This document shows positions 9,493-18,582 of a stretch of 64,000 nucleotides of DNA, in pieces. The DNA lies in assembly GCF_025370785.1 (NCBI RefSeq), contig NZ_JAMXFA010000015.1, positions 53,945-117,944 of the forward strand, written 5' to 3'. The position numbers and the translations under genes were made by a program. Source of the stretch: Laspinema olomoucense D3b. GTDB lineage: Bacteria; Cyanobacteriota; Cyanobacteriia; Cyanobacteriales; Laspinemataceae. Under the pieces are notes generated by a model. That model had not been told where the DNA came from and did no database searches. It worked only from the letters and a program-made list of their open reading frames with translations. Within the stretch, counting starts at the first letter, position 1, and each line of letters starts with the position of its first letter.

Positions 9493-10554
9493 GTGAGGTC
9501 ACCTAAATTAATGGGATGGCTGTTAGGGTTGTGTGTGATGATAACACCTCAGTTAGCTGTGGGACAATCTATTGAAGAACTCTCGCAACAAGGCAATACT
9601 GCATTTACGGCGGGAAACTATGCCCAAGCGGAACAGATTTGGCGTCAGGTTGTCCAAAATGATGCGAATAATCCAGCAGCCCATGTCTGGTTAGGGTTAT
9701 CTTTATTTTATCAGGATAAGGTGGATGAGGCGATCGCGCAATATCAACAAGCGTTGGCATTGGACCCGAATAATGCGAGTGCGTATAATAATTTGGGGAA
9801 TGCCCTCACCGATCGCCAAAAACCGGAGGAGGCGATCGCCGCCTATCAGCAAGCGTTACGCCTGAATCCAGATCAAGGGCAGACTTATTTTAATCTAGGG
9901 GTTGCCCTAACTGCGGTGAAGCGAGGGGATGAGGCAATTGCGGCGTATCGTCGCGCAGTCGCACTTGATCCCAATGATGCAGAAGCGCACGTAAAAATTG
10001 CGAATTTGCTGGTTCGGCAGAATAAGTTAGACGAGGCAGTCGCTGCGTATCGGATGGCGATCGGACTCAATGCCAATGATGCGCAGGCATATCTGAATTT
10101 AGGGTTAGCGTTAGCGAGTCAGGATAAAGTAGAGGAGGCAGTCGCCGCCTATCGCCAAGCGTTAGATATCAATCCCAATCTCGCCGAAGTGCATAATAAT
10201 TTGGGCGTGATGTTGCGACGACAGAATAAGTTAGAGGAAGCGATTGCAGCGTATGAACGAGCGATCGCCATCTCACCGAATCTAGCTACAGCGTATAATG
10301 GGTTAGCTGGAGTATATCGCGAACAGGGCAACCTAGACGAGGCAATTGCCACTTATCGCCGTGCTTTAGCCTTACCGGATCGACCCGCAAATCCAGCCAG
10401 TGCGCATACTTTGGCGCATAATGGATTGGGACTAACTCTGCAAGAACAAGGCAACCTTGCGGAGGCGATCGAGCAATTCCAACGGGCGATCGAACTCTCC
10501 CCCAATTACGCCCCCGCGCAATACAATCTCACTCAAGCCCAACAAGCAAATTAA
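9493..10554 (+). CDS. Secreted or membrane-associated TPR repeat protein
   Basis: About 353 residues. A signal peptide (MRSPKLMGWLLGLCVMITP, cleavage near AVGQS) precedes about nine tetratricopeptide repeats, each with the W/Y-x-G...A...Y...AL-x-L-P-N pattern, for example DEAIAQYQQALALDPNNASA. TPR arrays mediate protein-protein contacts; no enzymatic domain is attached. The GTG at 9493 is chosen because GGAGGGAG lies just upstream and it begins a textbook signal peptide; the frame is open to another GTG at 9439. A good terminator follows. The repeats are highly alike, so annotation of a specific function is not possible. Confidence 0.85.
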   Translation: MRSPKLMGWLLGLCVMITPQLAVGQSIEELSQQGNTAFTAGNYAQAEQIWRQVVQNDANNPAAHVWLGLSLFYQDKVDEAIAQYQQALALDPNNASAYNNLGNALTDRQKPEEAIAAYQQALRLNPDQGQTYFNLGVALTAVKRGDEAIAAYRRAVALDPNDAEAHVKIANLLVRQNKLDEAVAAYRMAIGLNANDAQAYLNLGLALASQDKVEEAVAAYRQALDINPNLAEVHNNLGVMLRRQNKLEEAIAAYERAIAISPNLATAYNGLAGVYREQGNLDEAIATYRRALALPDRPANPASAHTLAHNGLGLTLQEQGNLAEAIEQFQRAIELSPNYAPAQYNLTQAQQAN

Positions 10555-10563
10555 TTCACCCTA

Positions 10564-10589
10564 GGGACGCGGCATTCCCGCGTCCTTTT
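10564..10589 (+). terminator. Intrinsic terminator after the TPR gene
   Basis: GGACGCGG and CCGCGTCC form an 8-bp GC-rich stem with a 5-base loop, directly followed by TTTT. It begins about 10 bases after the stop of the TPR gene. Confidence 0.8.
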
Positions 10590-10715
10590 GAACAGGTGAG
10601 ATTTCCCTACTTTAATTAAAATTGGTCAACCTTCCCTGATGAGGGGAAGCTATCTTATCAAGTCCGGTTAATTTTATCAGAATTCCTGGCGGTGGTGTTT
10701 TCCGGACTTGAATTT

Positions 10716-11471
10716 TTAGGCGATCGCATCCTGAATCGGCACGACTTTCCGAGTTCCTGCTGCCTTCACCAACGCCTGAAAAATCCGCTGATGAGAAATA
10801 TCCTCCGGGGACAATTCAGGATGCCACTGGACGGCGATCGCAAAGGAACAGTGCTGATGTTCCACTGCCTCAATCACATAATCCCCCACCGACTCCGCCA
10901 CCACCCGCCAACCCGGGGCTAAATTTCTCACTGCTTGATGATGCCAGGATACCACCTCAATCTCGGATTTCCCAATAATTGCACCGAAGCGACTGCTTGA
11001 GAGAATTTTCACGGGATGCTTTGCGGGATAAAGATGCCCCGGTGCCGGGACTAAGCGATGTTGAACCTCCATCCCGTACTCATCGGGAACATGAGTCACC
11101 AAAGTTCCCCCACAGGCAACGATCGCCACCTCCATGCCGCGACAAATCCCCAAAAACGGCACATCTTTTTCCAAGCACAACCGCGCTAATGTGAGTTCAA
11201 ATTCATCCCGTTCTGAGTCAATATTATAAATACAAGGATGAGACGAACCCTGATAGGCACTCGGGTCAATATCCCCACCCCCCGATAAAATTAATCCGTC
11301 TATCCGTTCCAAAACTTCAGCGGGATTGGGTTCTCCCGGTGGCAGGAGTACCGGCATTCCACCTGCCGCGCGGACTGCATCAACGTAAGTCGCAGCGAGG
11401 GAAAAAGCGCTGGTCCCGTTTCTGCCATAAGTGCTAATGCCAATTAGAGGTGCTTTCAGAGATTTAGTCAT
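10716..11471 (-). CDS. Peptidase C26 family gamma-glutamyl hydrolase (class I glutamine amidotransferase-like)
   Basis: 251 residues. The fold is shown by PLIGISTYG at the start, DGLILSGGGDIDP (about 57-70), the nucleophile C110 in FLGICRGME, and the His/Glu of VQWHPE near residue 217. Relatives include PuuD (gamma-glutamyl-GABA hydrolase) and other gamma-glutamyl hydrolases, so cleavage of a gamma-glutamyl amide is inferred; the substrate is not visible. The ATG at 11471 fits. It is convergent with the TPR gene and stands alone, with no putrescine-utilisation genes around it. Confidence 0.88.
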   Translation of the reverse strand: MTKSLKAPLIGISTYGRNGTSAFSLAATYVDAVRAAGGMPVLLPPGEPNPAEVLERIDGLILSGGGDIDPSAYQGSSHPCIYNIDSERDEFELTLARLCLEKDVPFLGICRGMEVAIVACGGTLVTHVPDEYGMEVQHRLVPAPGHLYPAKHPVKILSSSRFGAIIGKSEIEVVSWHHQAVRNLAPGWRVVAESVGDYVIEAVEHQHCSFAIAVQWHPELSPEDISHQRIFQALVKAAGTRKVVPIQDAIA

Positions 11472-11871
11472 AACAGGAAAGTAGCAACGTAGGAGGGTAG
11501 GAAAGATTCTCCTTTTATCTTCAACGTTTTAAGTAAAAAAGCAGTATAAAAAATTGCAGTTTAATTAAATAGGATAGAGCGTCCATTCTCGCCCTCGCGG
11601 CCCTCTTGCCACTCCTTAAAATCCGGTTAATCTCCTATTTTCAACCCAGGGGTTGAGGAGAGACATTGATTTAAGGGTCGTAGGCGAGAAGATCAACCGG
11701 CGATAGTTGATTCGTCTCTTCTTGTAGTGTACCCAGGAAAAAGCAAGCGATCGCCATCATGCAGAAAAAAATCAAATCCCCTTGATGGGCTTCTTTGCAT
11801 TGGCATTGAACCAGCAATTTTAATGTTAAAATTGCTATGATATCGCCTTGCCCACTCCGTTGAAGTAGAGA
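11472..11871. other. Divergent intergenic region with a perfect palindrome
   Basis: There is no gene. The region is AT-rich near 11520-11580. The only clear structure is the 24-base palindrome at 11813-11836, close to the start of the DUF4336 gene. Confidence 0.6.
11813..11836 (+). promoter_or_regulatory. Perfect palindrome, candidate operator
   Basis: AGCAATTTTAA-TG-TTAAAATTGCT has 11-base perfect arms around two bases. It ends in TGCTATGATAT, where TATGAT could be a -10 element, 35-40 bases before the next gene. This is the layout expected of a repressor site over a promoter. No matching regulator was identified. Confidence 0.45.
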
Positions 11872-13260
11872 TTGTCTGAAGTGCCAGCATCTTGCTTGCG
11901 GTGGAGTTTTTCCCTGGGTACAGCCAGTTTTGCAGCAGGTTTGGTAAACTTAAAAGAGGCGATCGCCTTGCTCATCTGGTACCGTCAACCTCTAGGGATA
12001 ACAACACAGAAAACAGTGGAAAGCGTAACCGATTCAGCACCCCTTAGTCCTAGTCTGCATCCCAGGGACCTGTCATGGCCGTTTTGGTGGGCGATGCCAC
12101 TGTACCCTTATGGCAGAAGACGCACCCTCTGTCAAGAAGTGGTCAAAGATACCCTCTGGACTTTTGAGCAGATTCAAGGCATTCTTTATGTCGTGGTTCC
12201 CATTCGCATGACGGTGGTCAAATTGGAACGGGGGGGATTATTGGTTTATGCACCCATCGCCCCCACTCCGGAATGTGTGAGGCAAGTTCAGGCATTAGAG
12301 TTTCAACATGGTCCGGTTAAATATATTATCCTGCCCACGGTTTCCGGACTGGAACATAAGGTATTTGTCGGTCCATTTGCGCGGCGGTTTCCCCTGGCGC
12401 AAGTGTTTGTAGCGCCGTCTCAGTGGAGTTTTCCCCTCAATTTGCCCTTGAGTTGGTTAGGGTTACCGCAACGACGCACCCAAGTGTTACCCCATGATAG
12501 TAGCAAAGTCCCCTTTGCTGATGAATTTGATTATGAAATTCTGGGTCCGATTGATTTAGGATTGGGACGATTTGGGGAAGTAGCCTTTTTCCACCGATCA
12601 TCGCGATCGCTATTAGTCACCGATTCTGTTGTTTCTATCCCCGAAGAACCCCCGGCAGTCGTGCAACTTGACCCTTATCCCCTGCTGTTTCATGCCCGGG
12701 ATAATGCTGCCGATGTGCGACAAGATACTCCCGCTAATCGTCGCCAAGGATGGCAGCGTATATGTCTATTTGCATTTTACTTCCAGCCTAGCACATTAAA
12801 TACCCTGAAACTCAGACAAGCGTTTCAGATGGCGCGACAGGTTAGCGATCGCTCCAAAAAAGCCTATTTTGGCATCTTCCCTTTCGACTGGCAACCGGAC
12901 TGGAAACAATCTTTTGACCTCCTGCGCGCCGATGGGCGACTCTTTGTCGCCCCGATCCTCCAAACCTTGATTCTCAACCGTGCCCCCCAAGAAACTCTCA
13001 CTTGGGCCGATACCGTTGCCCGCTGGCAGTTTGAACGAATTGTTCCCTGTCACTTAGACTCGCCCATTGCCGTCGGTCCCCAAGAGTTTCGGCAGGCATT
13101 TAATTTTTTGGAACAGCCGTCCGAGGGAAGTAACGACAGAATGGGCGAGAATTCATCTTTGAGCGATCGCGACTTTGCCACCTTGCGAACCATCGAGGAA
13201 CTCCTCGATCACTGGCGAATTACACCCCCTCGTCAGCAGAATCCCTCTATTCAAAGCTGA
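11872..13260 (+). CDS. DUF4336 domain protein (metallo-beta-lactamase-like fold)
   Basis: 462 residues as drawn. The conserved part begins near residue 60 (DLSWPFWWAMPLYPYGRRRT) and runs through MTVVKLERGGLLVYAPIAPT, ILPTVSGLEHKVFVGPF, FFHRSSRSLLVTDSVV and the closing IVPCHLDSPIAVG. DUF4336 proteins have a reduced metallo-beta-lactamase fold, usually without the full HxHxDH site, and I see no such motif here. Function is unknown. The start is uncertain: TTG 11872 or GTG 11881 are both possible, and the first 55 residues look poorly conserved. No partner gene is evident. Confidence 0.8.
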   Translation: MSEVPASCLRWSFSLGTASFAAGLVNLKEAIALLIWYRQPLGITTQKTVESVTDSAPLSPSLHPRDLSWPFWWAMPLYPYGRRRTLCQEVVKDTLWTFEQIQGILYVVVPIRMTVVKLERGGLLVYAPIAPTPECVRQVQALEFQHGPVKYIILPTVSGLEHKVFVGPFARRFPLAQVFVAPSQWSFPLNLPLSWLGLPQRRTQVLPHDSSKVPFADEFDYEILGPIDLGLGRFGEVAFFHRSSRSLLVTDSVVSIPEEPPAVVQLDPYPLLFHARDNAADVRQDTPANRRQGWQRICLFAFYFQPSTLNTLKLRQAFQMARQVSDRSKKAYFGIFPFDWQPDWKQSFDLLRADGRLFVAPILQTLILNRAPQETLTWADTVARWQFERIVPCHLDSPIAVGPQEFRQAFNFLEQPSEGSNDRMGENSSLSDRDFATLRTIEELLDHWRITPPRQQNPSIQS

Positions 13261-13438
13261 AATGGCCAGCCGTCCCTGTCATCTATCTCAAGAGAGAGTT
13301 CCCCTAAAGCGCCGGAATTCTTAAGGTGCGATCGCCAAAAAATCTGCTTCTGACCCTATGGATCAAAAAACTTCATGAAGAATTGTAAAATTTTTAATAC
13401 ACTTTAGAGGGACAACAAAACAGCCAGAGGACCGTCTC

Positions 13439-14242
13439 ATGCTAGAGTTATATCAATTTGAACTGTCGCAATACAGCGAGAAAGTCAGGCTCATCCTGGA
13501 TTACAAAGGATTAGAGTACCGCAAAGTGGAAGTCACCCCAGGGGTCGGGCAAATCGAAGTTTACCAACTTTCCGGGCAATCCCAAGTCCCCATTCTCAAA
13601 GATGGGAGTACCGTGATTGCCGATTCCACCAAAATCGCCAAATATTTAGACGAAAAATATCCCGATCGCCCCATTATTCCCACCGATCCCAAAGCACGAG
13701 GATTGTGCCTGATGATGGAAGAATGGGCAGACGAATCCATTGGCACCAAAAGCCGAGTCGTCCTCTTCCAAGGAATCAGTCAGGATCAAAGTTTCCGCAG
13801 TGCCCTGCTGCCATCGAGTACCCCCGATTTCCTCAGAAATCTGATTGAAGCAGTGCCATCGGACCTCCTCCGAACCCTCGGTTCCGGTCTCGGGGCCTCC
13901 TCTGATGCGGTAAAATCCGCTCAAGACGCTATCAAGCAGGATTTAGAAGCCCTCTGCCTGATTTTGGAAGATCGTCCCTATTTAACCGGCAATCAGCCCA
14001 CCCTGGCCGATTTAGCCGTGGCTGGATTATCCCTCCTACTCAAATTCCCTGCCGGACCTTATCTGGATATTCCGGAAAAATTGCGAGGCAAAGGCGTGAT
14101 GGGAATTGCAGACAATCCCCTGTATGAACCCTTTTTCACCTGGCGCGATCGCCTTTACGCGGAATTCCGCAAACCCTTACCCTACGCCCCGGCTACTCCT
14201 ATTGGTACAGGTCAAAAACCCACCTCCATTGAGATAGAATAA
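13439..14242 (+). CDS. Glutathione S-transferase family protein
   Basis: 267 residues. The N-terminal thioredoxin-like domain (1-78) has LYQFELSQYSEKVRLILDYKGLEY, the cis-Pro site QVPILKDG (about 50-57) and ADSTKIAKYLDEKYP. The C-terminal helical domain contains LTGNQPTLADLAVAGL, the N-capping motif of GSTs. It would conjugate or reduce substrates with glutathione; specificity cannot be told. The S-Q-Y-S of the active-site helix suggests a Ser-type enzyme. ATG 13439 follows AGAGGACC. A strong terminator follows the gene, so it is probably monocistronic. Confidence 0.9.
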   Translation: MLELYQFELSQYSEKVRLILDYKGLEYRKVEVTPGVGQIEVYQLSGQSQVPILKDGSTVIADSTKIAKYLDEKYPDRPIIPTDPKARGLCLMMEEWADESIGTKSRVVLFQGISQDQSFRSALLPSSTPDFLRNLIEAVPSDLLRTLGSGLGASSDAVKSAQDAIKQDLEALCLILEDRPYLTGNQPTLADLAVAGLSLLLKFPAGPYLDIPEKLRGKGVMGIADNPLYEPFFTWRDRLYAEFRKPLPYAPATPIGTGQKPTSIEIE

Positions 14243-14257
14243 GCCATAACTCGGCTC

Positions 14258-14297
14258 AAAAAAGTATGTATGCTTTCAAAGCATACATACTTTTTTT
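14258..14297 (+). terminator. Intrinsic terminator after the GST gene
   Basis: AAAAAAGTATGTATGC (14258-14273) pairs perfectly with GCATACATACTTTTTT (14281-14296) over a 7-base loop, with the T-run built into the arm. It starts 16 bases after the stop codon. Confidence 0.9.
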
Positions 14298-14452
14298 GTG
14301 GCTTTTTAGGGGAGGCTCCATAAATTCTGTGCTATTTTTTTTTAAGGATGAACCATAAACTAACCTTGACGAGACTAAATAATGTAGAATTTTTCATCAA
14401 GGTGTTGAAATAGCAGCATTTCCTTTCCCTTTCCCTTTATAAAAATTGCCTT

Positions 14453-16189
14453 ATGAATCCCGATCGCCCACTAGGTTCTGTTATCCAAGGTTCTCTGAGT
14501 AAAGGTTTAGAAGTCAAATTACATCCCGATGTCTCCGTCGAAGAGATGCGAGTCGGAAAATTTTTAGTCGTCCGAGGCGTGCGATCGCATTTCTTCTGTT
14601 TACTCACCGATGTCTGTTTAGGAACCACCAACGACCGCATTTCCATGAATCCTCCCCACCCGGAAGATACCTTCATGCAGGAAGTGCTTGCAGGCAGCAG
14701 CACCTATGGAAAAATTGAACTCTCCCCCATGTTAATGCTCACCCCAGAAGCAGACGAAGGGGGATGGAGTCCTAATTCCCTGCTTAAAACCTCCGCCAAT
14801 AACGGACTTAAAACCAACGGATTGGCCTCTTATCAAGCCAATACCACCGGAGAAATGCAGTTAAGGCCGGTTAAAACCATTCCCAGTCACTTTTCCCAAG
14901 TTCACGACGCCAGCGAGAGGGATTTCCGCCTTGTTTTTGGCTGGGAAGATGACCCCCATCGCCGCAACTTTGCGATCGGTCAACCCCTAGATATGGAAGT
15001 TCCCGTTTGCATCGACCTCGATCGCTTTGTCGAACGCAGTAACGGCGTTTTTGGCAAATCCGGAACCGGCAAATCTTTCCTCACCCGCCTCCTCCTCTCC
15101 GGCATCATCCGCAAACAAGCTGCCGTGAATCTCATCTTTGATATGCACTCGGAATATGGCTGGGAAGCTGCCACAGAAGGCAAAAAATTCAGTACCGTCA
15201 AAGGCTTAAGGCAACTGTTTCCCAACGAAGTCGAAGTTTATACCCTTGACCCCGAATCCACCCGTAGACGAGGTGTCCGCGATGCTCAAGAATTGTATCT
15301 CGCCTATGACCAAATCGAAGTCGAAGATATCCGGTTAGTCTCACGAGAGTTAAATCTATCCGAAGCCAGTATCGAAAATGCGATTATTCTGCGCAATGAA
15401 TTTGGCACCACTTGGATTACCCAACTCCTAGCCATGAGCAATGAAGACATCCAAATGTTTTGCGATGAAAAGCGCGGGAATAAAGCCTCAATTATGGCAT
15501 TACAGCGCAAACTCGGACTGTTAGACGAACTCAAATATATTCGGAATAGCTGCCCCCAAAATTACGTTAAGCAGATTTTGGACAAACTGAATGCCGGTAA
15601 ACATTTAGTCATTGAGTTTGGGTCACAGTCGAATATGCTGTCTTATATGTTGGTGACAAATGTCCTGAGTCGGCGGATTCATCGTGCTTATGTGGAAAAA
15701 TCCGAGATTTTTTTACAAACCAAAAACCCCAGCGATCGGCCCCGACAATTAGTAATTACCATCGAAGAAGCCCACCGTTTCCTCGATAGCGCCACCGTTC
15801 GCCAAACCATCTTCGGCACGATCGCCCGCGAAATGCGGAAATACTTTGTCACCCTCCTCGTAGTGGATCAACGGCCCTCGGGAATTGATAACGAAGTCAT
15901 GTCCCAAATCGGCACCCGCATCACCGCCTTACTCAATGATGAAAAAGACATTGATGCCATTTTCACCGGCGTTTCTGGGGGACAAAATTTAAAATCCGTT
16001 CTCTCCAAGCTAGATTCCAAGCAACAAGCCCTCGTCCTCGGTCATGCCGTTCCCATGCCCGTCGTCGTCCAAACTCGTGCTTATGATGCCAAATTCTATC
16101 AAGAAGTCGGCGATATGGATTGGGAAGGCATGGAAACCGACTTACTATTAACTGCTGCCGAATCAGCTAAATTGGATTTAGGGTTTTAG
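14453..16189 (+). CDS. HerA-type ATPase (DUF87), DNA translocase-like
   Basis: 578 residues. An N-terminal HAS-barrel-like region (about 1-150) is followed by a hexameric FtsK/HerA ATPase core: Walker A GKSGTGKS (201-208), the HSEYGWE segment after FDM, Walker B VITIEEAHR (about 440) and VVDQRPSGID with its arginine, then QALVLGHAVPMPVVVQ, typical of HerA. HerA proteins pump DNA, often with a NurA nuclease. No NurA, Sir2 or other effector lies beside it, so a housekeeping repair role is more likely than defence. ATG 14453 is plausible; the SD is weak. Confidence 0.88.
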   Translation: MNPDRPLGSVIQGSLSKGLEVKLHPDVSVEEMRVGKFLVVRGVRSHFFCLLTDVCLGTTNDRISMNPPHPEDTFMQEVLAGSSTYGKIELSPMLMLTPEADEGGWSPNSLLKTSANNGLKTNGLASYQANTTGEMQLRPVKTIPSHFSQVHDASERDFRLVFGWEDDPHRRNFAIGQPLDMEVPVCIDLDRFVERSNGVFGKSGTGKSFLTRLLLSGIIRKQAAVNLIFDMHSEYGWEAATEGKKFSTVKGLRQLFPNEVEVYTLDPESTRRRGVRDAQELYLAYDQIEVEDIRLVSRELNLSEASIENAIILRNEFGTTWITQLLAMSNEDIQMFCDEKRGNKASIMALQRKLGLLDELKYIRNSCPQNYVKQILDKLNAGKHLVIEFGSQSNMLSYMLVTNVLSRRIHRAYVEKSEIFLQTKNPSDRPRQLVITIEEAHRFLDSATVRQTIFGTIAREMRKYFVTLLVVDQRPSGIDNEVMSQIGTRITALLNDEKDIDAIFTGVSGGQNLKSVLSKLDSKQQALVLGHAVPMPVVVQTRAYDAKFYQEVGDMDWEGMETDLLLTAAESAKLDLGF

Positions 16190-16486
16190 CACCCCAAGGG
16201 TTGAAAATTCAAGTCGTGAGGATCTGGAGTTTTTTCACTCCCTTTGGTCTTGCATCTACTGTACCGATGATTTATCCCTGTTCTGTCAAACCCGCTTGAA
16301 AGCCTGATCCCTCGTTGCCTGAAACGACGCTAAATCGTTCAAATCCGACGAGAGAGCTTTCCTATGTTGTCATTGACAAAAACCCAAGCGATGGGTTAAA
16401 CTTGATTAAACTGAGATATTGCACCTGACGCAAGCATCCACAGATTAATCAATTATTTTTAAAATTTCTACTTATATAGAAATTTT
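16190..16486. other. Intergenic region, nothing definite
   Basis: About 300 bases between the HerA gene and the DUF4160 gene. The end is very AT-rich (16445-16486) and could hold the promoter of the two-gene module; no hairpin or other signal was found. Confidence 0.5.
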
Positions 16487-16753
16487 ATGCCCAAAATCTT
16501 CACGGATTCGCAACAGAATCTGAATGTCTATATTTACACCAACGATCACGATCCAGCCCATGTTCATGTTTTTCTCGGTACAAAACGTGAGCGTAAACCG
16601 GATATTAAAATTGCGATTGGCTCTGAAACTGAGCGACCGAGGATTATCATGAAACATCCAAGTATTGCTAATAAAGATGCAGTCGCTGCATTAAAGCTTG
16701 TGGCAAAACATCAAGAGCAGTTTTTAGAGGAGTGGTATAAATATCATGACTAA
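16487..16753 (+). CDS. DUF4160 domain protein (possible toxin-antitoxin component)
   Basis: 88 residues. The family phrase YTNDHDPAHVHVFLG is conserved, followed by a short sheet region and a helical tail (AVAALKLVAKHQEQFLEEW). DUF4160 genes are typically paired with a DUF2442 gene, exactly as here, and have been proposed as toxin-antitoxin-like modules; biochemical proof is not known to me. The start is ATG 16487. The stop overlaps the next gene by 8 bases. Confidence 0.82.
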   Translation: MPKIFTDSQQNLNVYIYTNDHDPAHVHVFLGTKRERKPDIKIAIGSETERPRIIMKHPSIANKDAVAALKLVAKHQEQFLEEWYKYHD

Positions 16754-17216
16754 ACCTTGGACAAAACAGTGGGAGTTTGATTTCACCGAAGAAGCCTTAG
16801 CTGAGGAATTAAAACACGCTGAAAATGCCGCGCTCGCCGCTGCGGAAAAGGGTCCTTGTGCTGAGAAAGTCTCCTACAATGTTGAAGAACATTTAATCAC
16901 AATTCATCTGACCAATGGCGCGACTTTCTCCTTTCCCCCTGATTTAGCTCAAGGCTTAAGGGGAGCCAACCCAGAGCAACTCAGGGATGTTTGGCTGGAT
17001 GCTGATGGCTTAAGCGTACATTGGGAAAGCCTTGATGCTGATTTTAGCGTCTTAGGACTATTACATGGCATTTTTGGCACCCGAAAATGGATGTCTGAAT
17101 TAGGACGCCAAGGCGGAAAAATATCAACCGAAGCCAAACGGGAAGCAGCCCGTAAAAATGGGAAAAAAGGGGGACGACCTAAAGGTTCTAAATCATCCGC
17201 ATCTCCTTCGTCCTAG
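16746..17216 (+). CDS. DUF2442 domain protein with basic tail
   Basis: 156 residues. The DUF2442 core (about 38-115) shows VEEHLITIHLTNGATFSFP, WLDADGLSVHWESLDADFSVLGLL and GIFGTRKWMSELGRQGG. The last 40 residues (about 117-156) are very basic and low in complexity (KNGKKGGRPKGSKSS), suitable for nucleic-acid contact. It overlaps the DUF4160 gene by 8 bases and is certainly co-translated with it. It may be the antitoxin or regulator half of the pair; that is inference from context. Confidence 0.82.
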   Translation: MTKPWTKQWEFDFTEEALAEELKHAENAALAAAEKGPCAEKVSYNVEEHLITIHLTNGATFSFPPDLAQGLRGANPEQLRDVWLDADGLSVHWESLDADFSVLGLLHGIFGTRKWMSELGRQGGKISTEAKREAARKNGKKGGRPKGSKSSASPSS

Positions 17217-17835
17217 GATATTAAGCCGAGCGGAAGTAAGGGAGCCAGATTAATTCCTTAGCCCTACAGCATCGCTTTGGTATGGGTTAGAAAGCGGGTT
17301 TCTTGTCCTATGGATTGAATCACTGTACCGCTGCACTAGGGGCCACTTAACCTATAAATGTTGTGCATTGAATCGCCGAGGGGATGACCCCCATTGGCAA
17401 ACGCCCGATCGCCAGGATCTGTTAAGTTTTGCGATCGCTGGGCTGTAAGTTCTGGACTCTGGGCTCGATCCGGTCTACACTGATTCTTATAAGTTTGCTT
17501 GTCACTCCTCAATTTCACCGCTGTATTTAAAACAGTCAAACCGGGCATTTTTGTCGTGTTTTGGCAATCCTAACTCAATTAGAACTGTCCAATCAATCAG
17601 TTACGGCGATTTCACCCGGTTTAGAATGACTCATCTTCCTACAGAGGGATAGGCACTGGCCTGCTGCCTGTTTAGTATGGAAATTAAGGCGATCCCGAAG
17701 ATTGTAAACAATTATAAACCAATTCGGTAATCCAGGAATGGGGTGCTGGATCTACTCAGTAGGAAATATCAATTCTTTTCTTTTCTCAAAAAAAATCATC
17801 GATTTAAAATTTCAGTATTTAGGGGGAAATGTAGG
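17217..17835. other. Intergenic region with one degenerate palindromic repeat
   Basis: No convincing gene in about 620 bases. A copy of the dispersed repeat, in the opposite orientation, lies at 17285-17309 (GTTAGAAAGCGGGTTTCTTG). The rest shows no coding frame; a short minus-strand open frame at 17336-17548 has no family likeness. Confidence 0.5.
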
Positions 17836-18462
17836 GTGCTTAATAAAATTTTTGGCTCGACTATTTCAGAAACTCAGCAGAACCCATCGACCCAAACCCT
17901 AGGGGTTCAATGCCTATCTGCATTGAATATGTGGGCTGCTGGCAGCGTTTGTACGTTAGTGGCTACAGCTTATTCCCTCTTTGGCGGAGGAAATCTTGCT
18001 GCAGTAGCCAACCCGGTAGCAGTGACAGAACAATCCGGTCCTTCTGCTACTTGGGTTGCGGATGCGGCGACGGTGACGAGAACCCACAATTTACCCGATG
18101 GGGTTTATCTCTATGGTGAATCCTCTGAACCGGACCAACTGGGACGAGCTTATCTGATTTTTGAGGTGCGTTCTGCTCAACTGATTGGTGCATTTTATAT
18201 GCCCAGTTCATCCTTTGATTGCTTATACGGTACGGTGGAACCGCAACAGTTAGCCCTGACGATTGTGGATACTTACGAGAATAGTGAGTATTCTTACGCA
18301 GTGGGAATTGAACATTCTCCGATCGCCTCTGCTCAGAATCCAGCCCGAGATAATATCGTGCGCTTAGAAGGATTGCAATCTATCTCCACGGTTAGCGAGA
18401 ATGATCAGCGGATTTTGAATGTCTGCAAAGAAAATTATCAGGAAAAAGTTTGGCCCCAATAA
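17836..18462 (+). CDS. Conserved cyanobacterial hypothetical protein
   Basis: About 208 residues from GTG 17836. A hydrophobic stretch (about 32-52, MWAAGSVCTLVATAYSLFGGG) suggests a membrane anchor or signal, and the rest looks extracytoplasmic. The conserved core is DGVYLYGES...LGRAYLIFEVRSAQLIGAFYMP followed by SFDCLYGTVE. I recognise this as a recurrent cyanobacterial protein of unknown function. The frame stays open to another GTG at 17743, but the extra 31 residues look non-conserved. A closing cysteine (NVCKENYQ) is notable. No operon partners. Confidence 0.72.
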   Translation: MLNKIFGSTISETQQNPSTQTLGVQCLSALNMWAAGSVCTLVATAYSLFGGGNLAAVANPVAVTEQSGPSATWVADAATVTRTHNLPDGVYLYGESSEPDQLGRAYLIFEVRSAQLIGAFYMPSSSFDCLYGTVEPQQLALTIVDTYENSEYSYAVGIEHSPIASAQNPARDNIVRLEGLQSISTVSENDQRILNVCKENYQEKVWPQ

Positions 18463-18474
18463 TCTTCGGGAAGC

Positions 18475-18501
18475 AAAAAAACTGACACCCGATGGGGTGT
18501 C
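18475..18501 (-). terminator. Intrinsic terminator for cobO
   Basis: On the minus strand GACACCCC...GGGTGTC forms a 7-bp stem with a 4-base loop, followed by a T-run (18481-18475, with CAGTTTTTTT). It lies about 80 bases after the cobO stop and also just after the plus-strand hypothetical gene, between converging transcripts. Confidence 0.75.
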
Positions 18502-18582
18502 GTTACCGGAACTATGCTCTGCCTCCAGGCACAACCGTTCAAATAGCGGTTTCAAAGCCCGCTGGGTTGGATTATCGTGGGA

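Noticed and set aside
14453..16189. HerA-like ATPase as part of a defence system
   Set aside because: No NurA, Sir2, DUF4297 or other effector lies next to it; neighbours are a GST and, after 300 bases, a DUF4160 gene. A housekeeping DNA-repair role is simpler.
17336..17548. 70-codon minus-strand open frame
   Set aside because: No SD and no family likeness; the region also carries a repeat copy at its edge.
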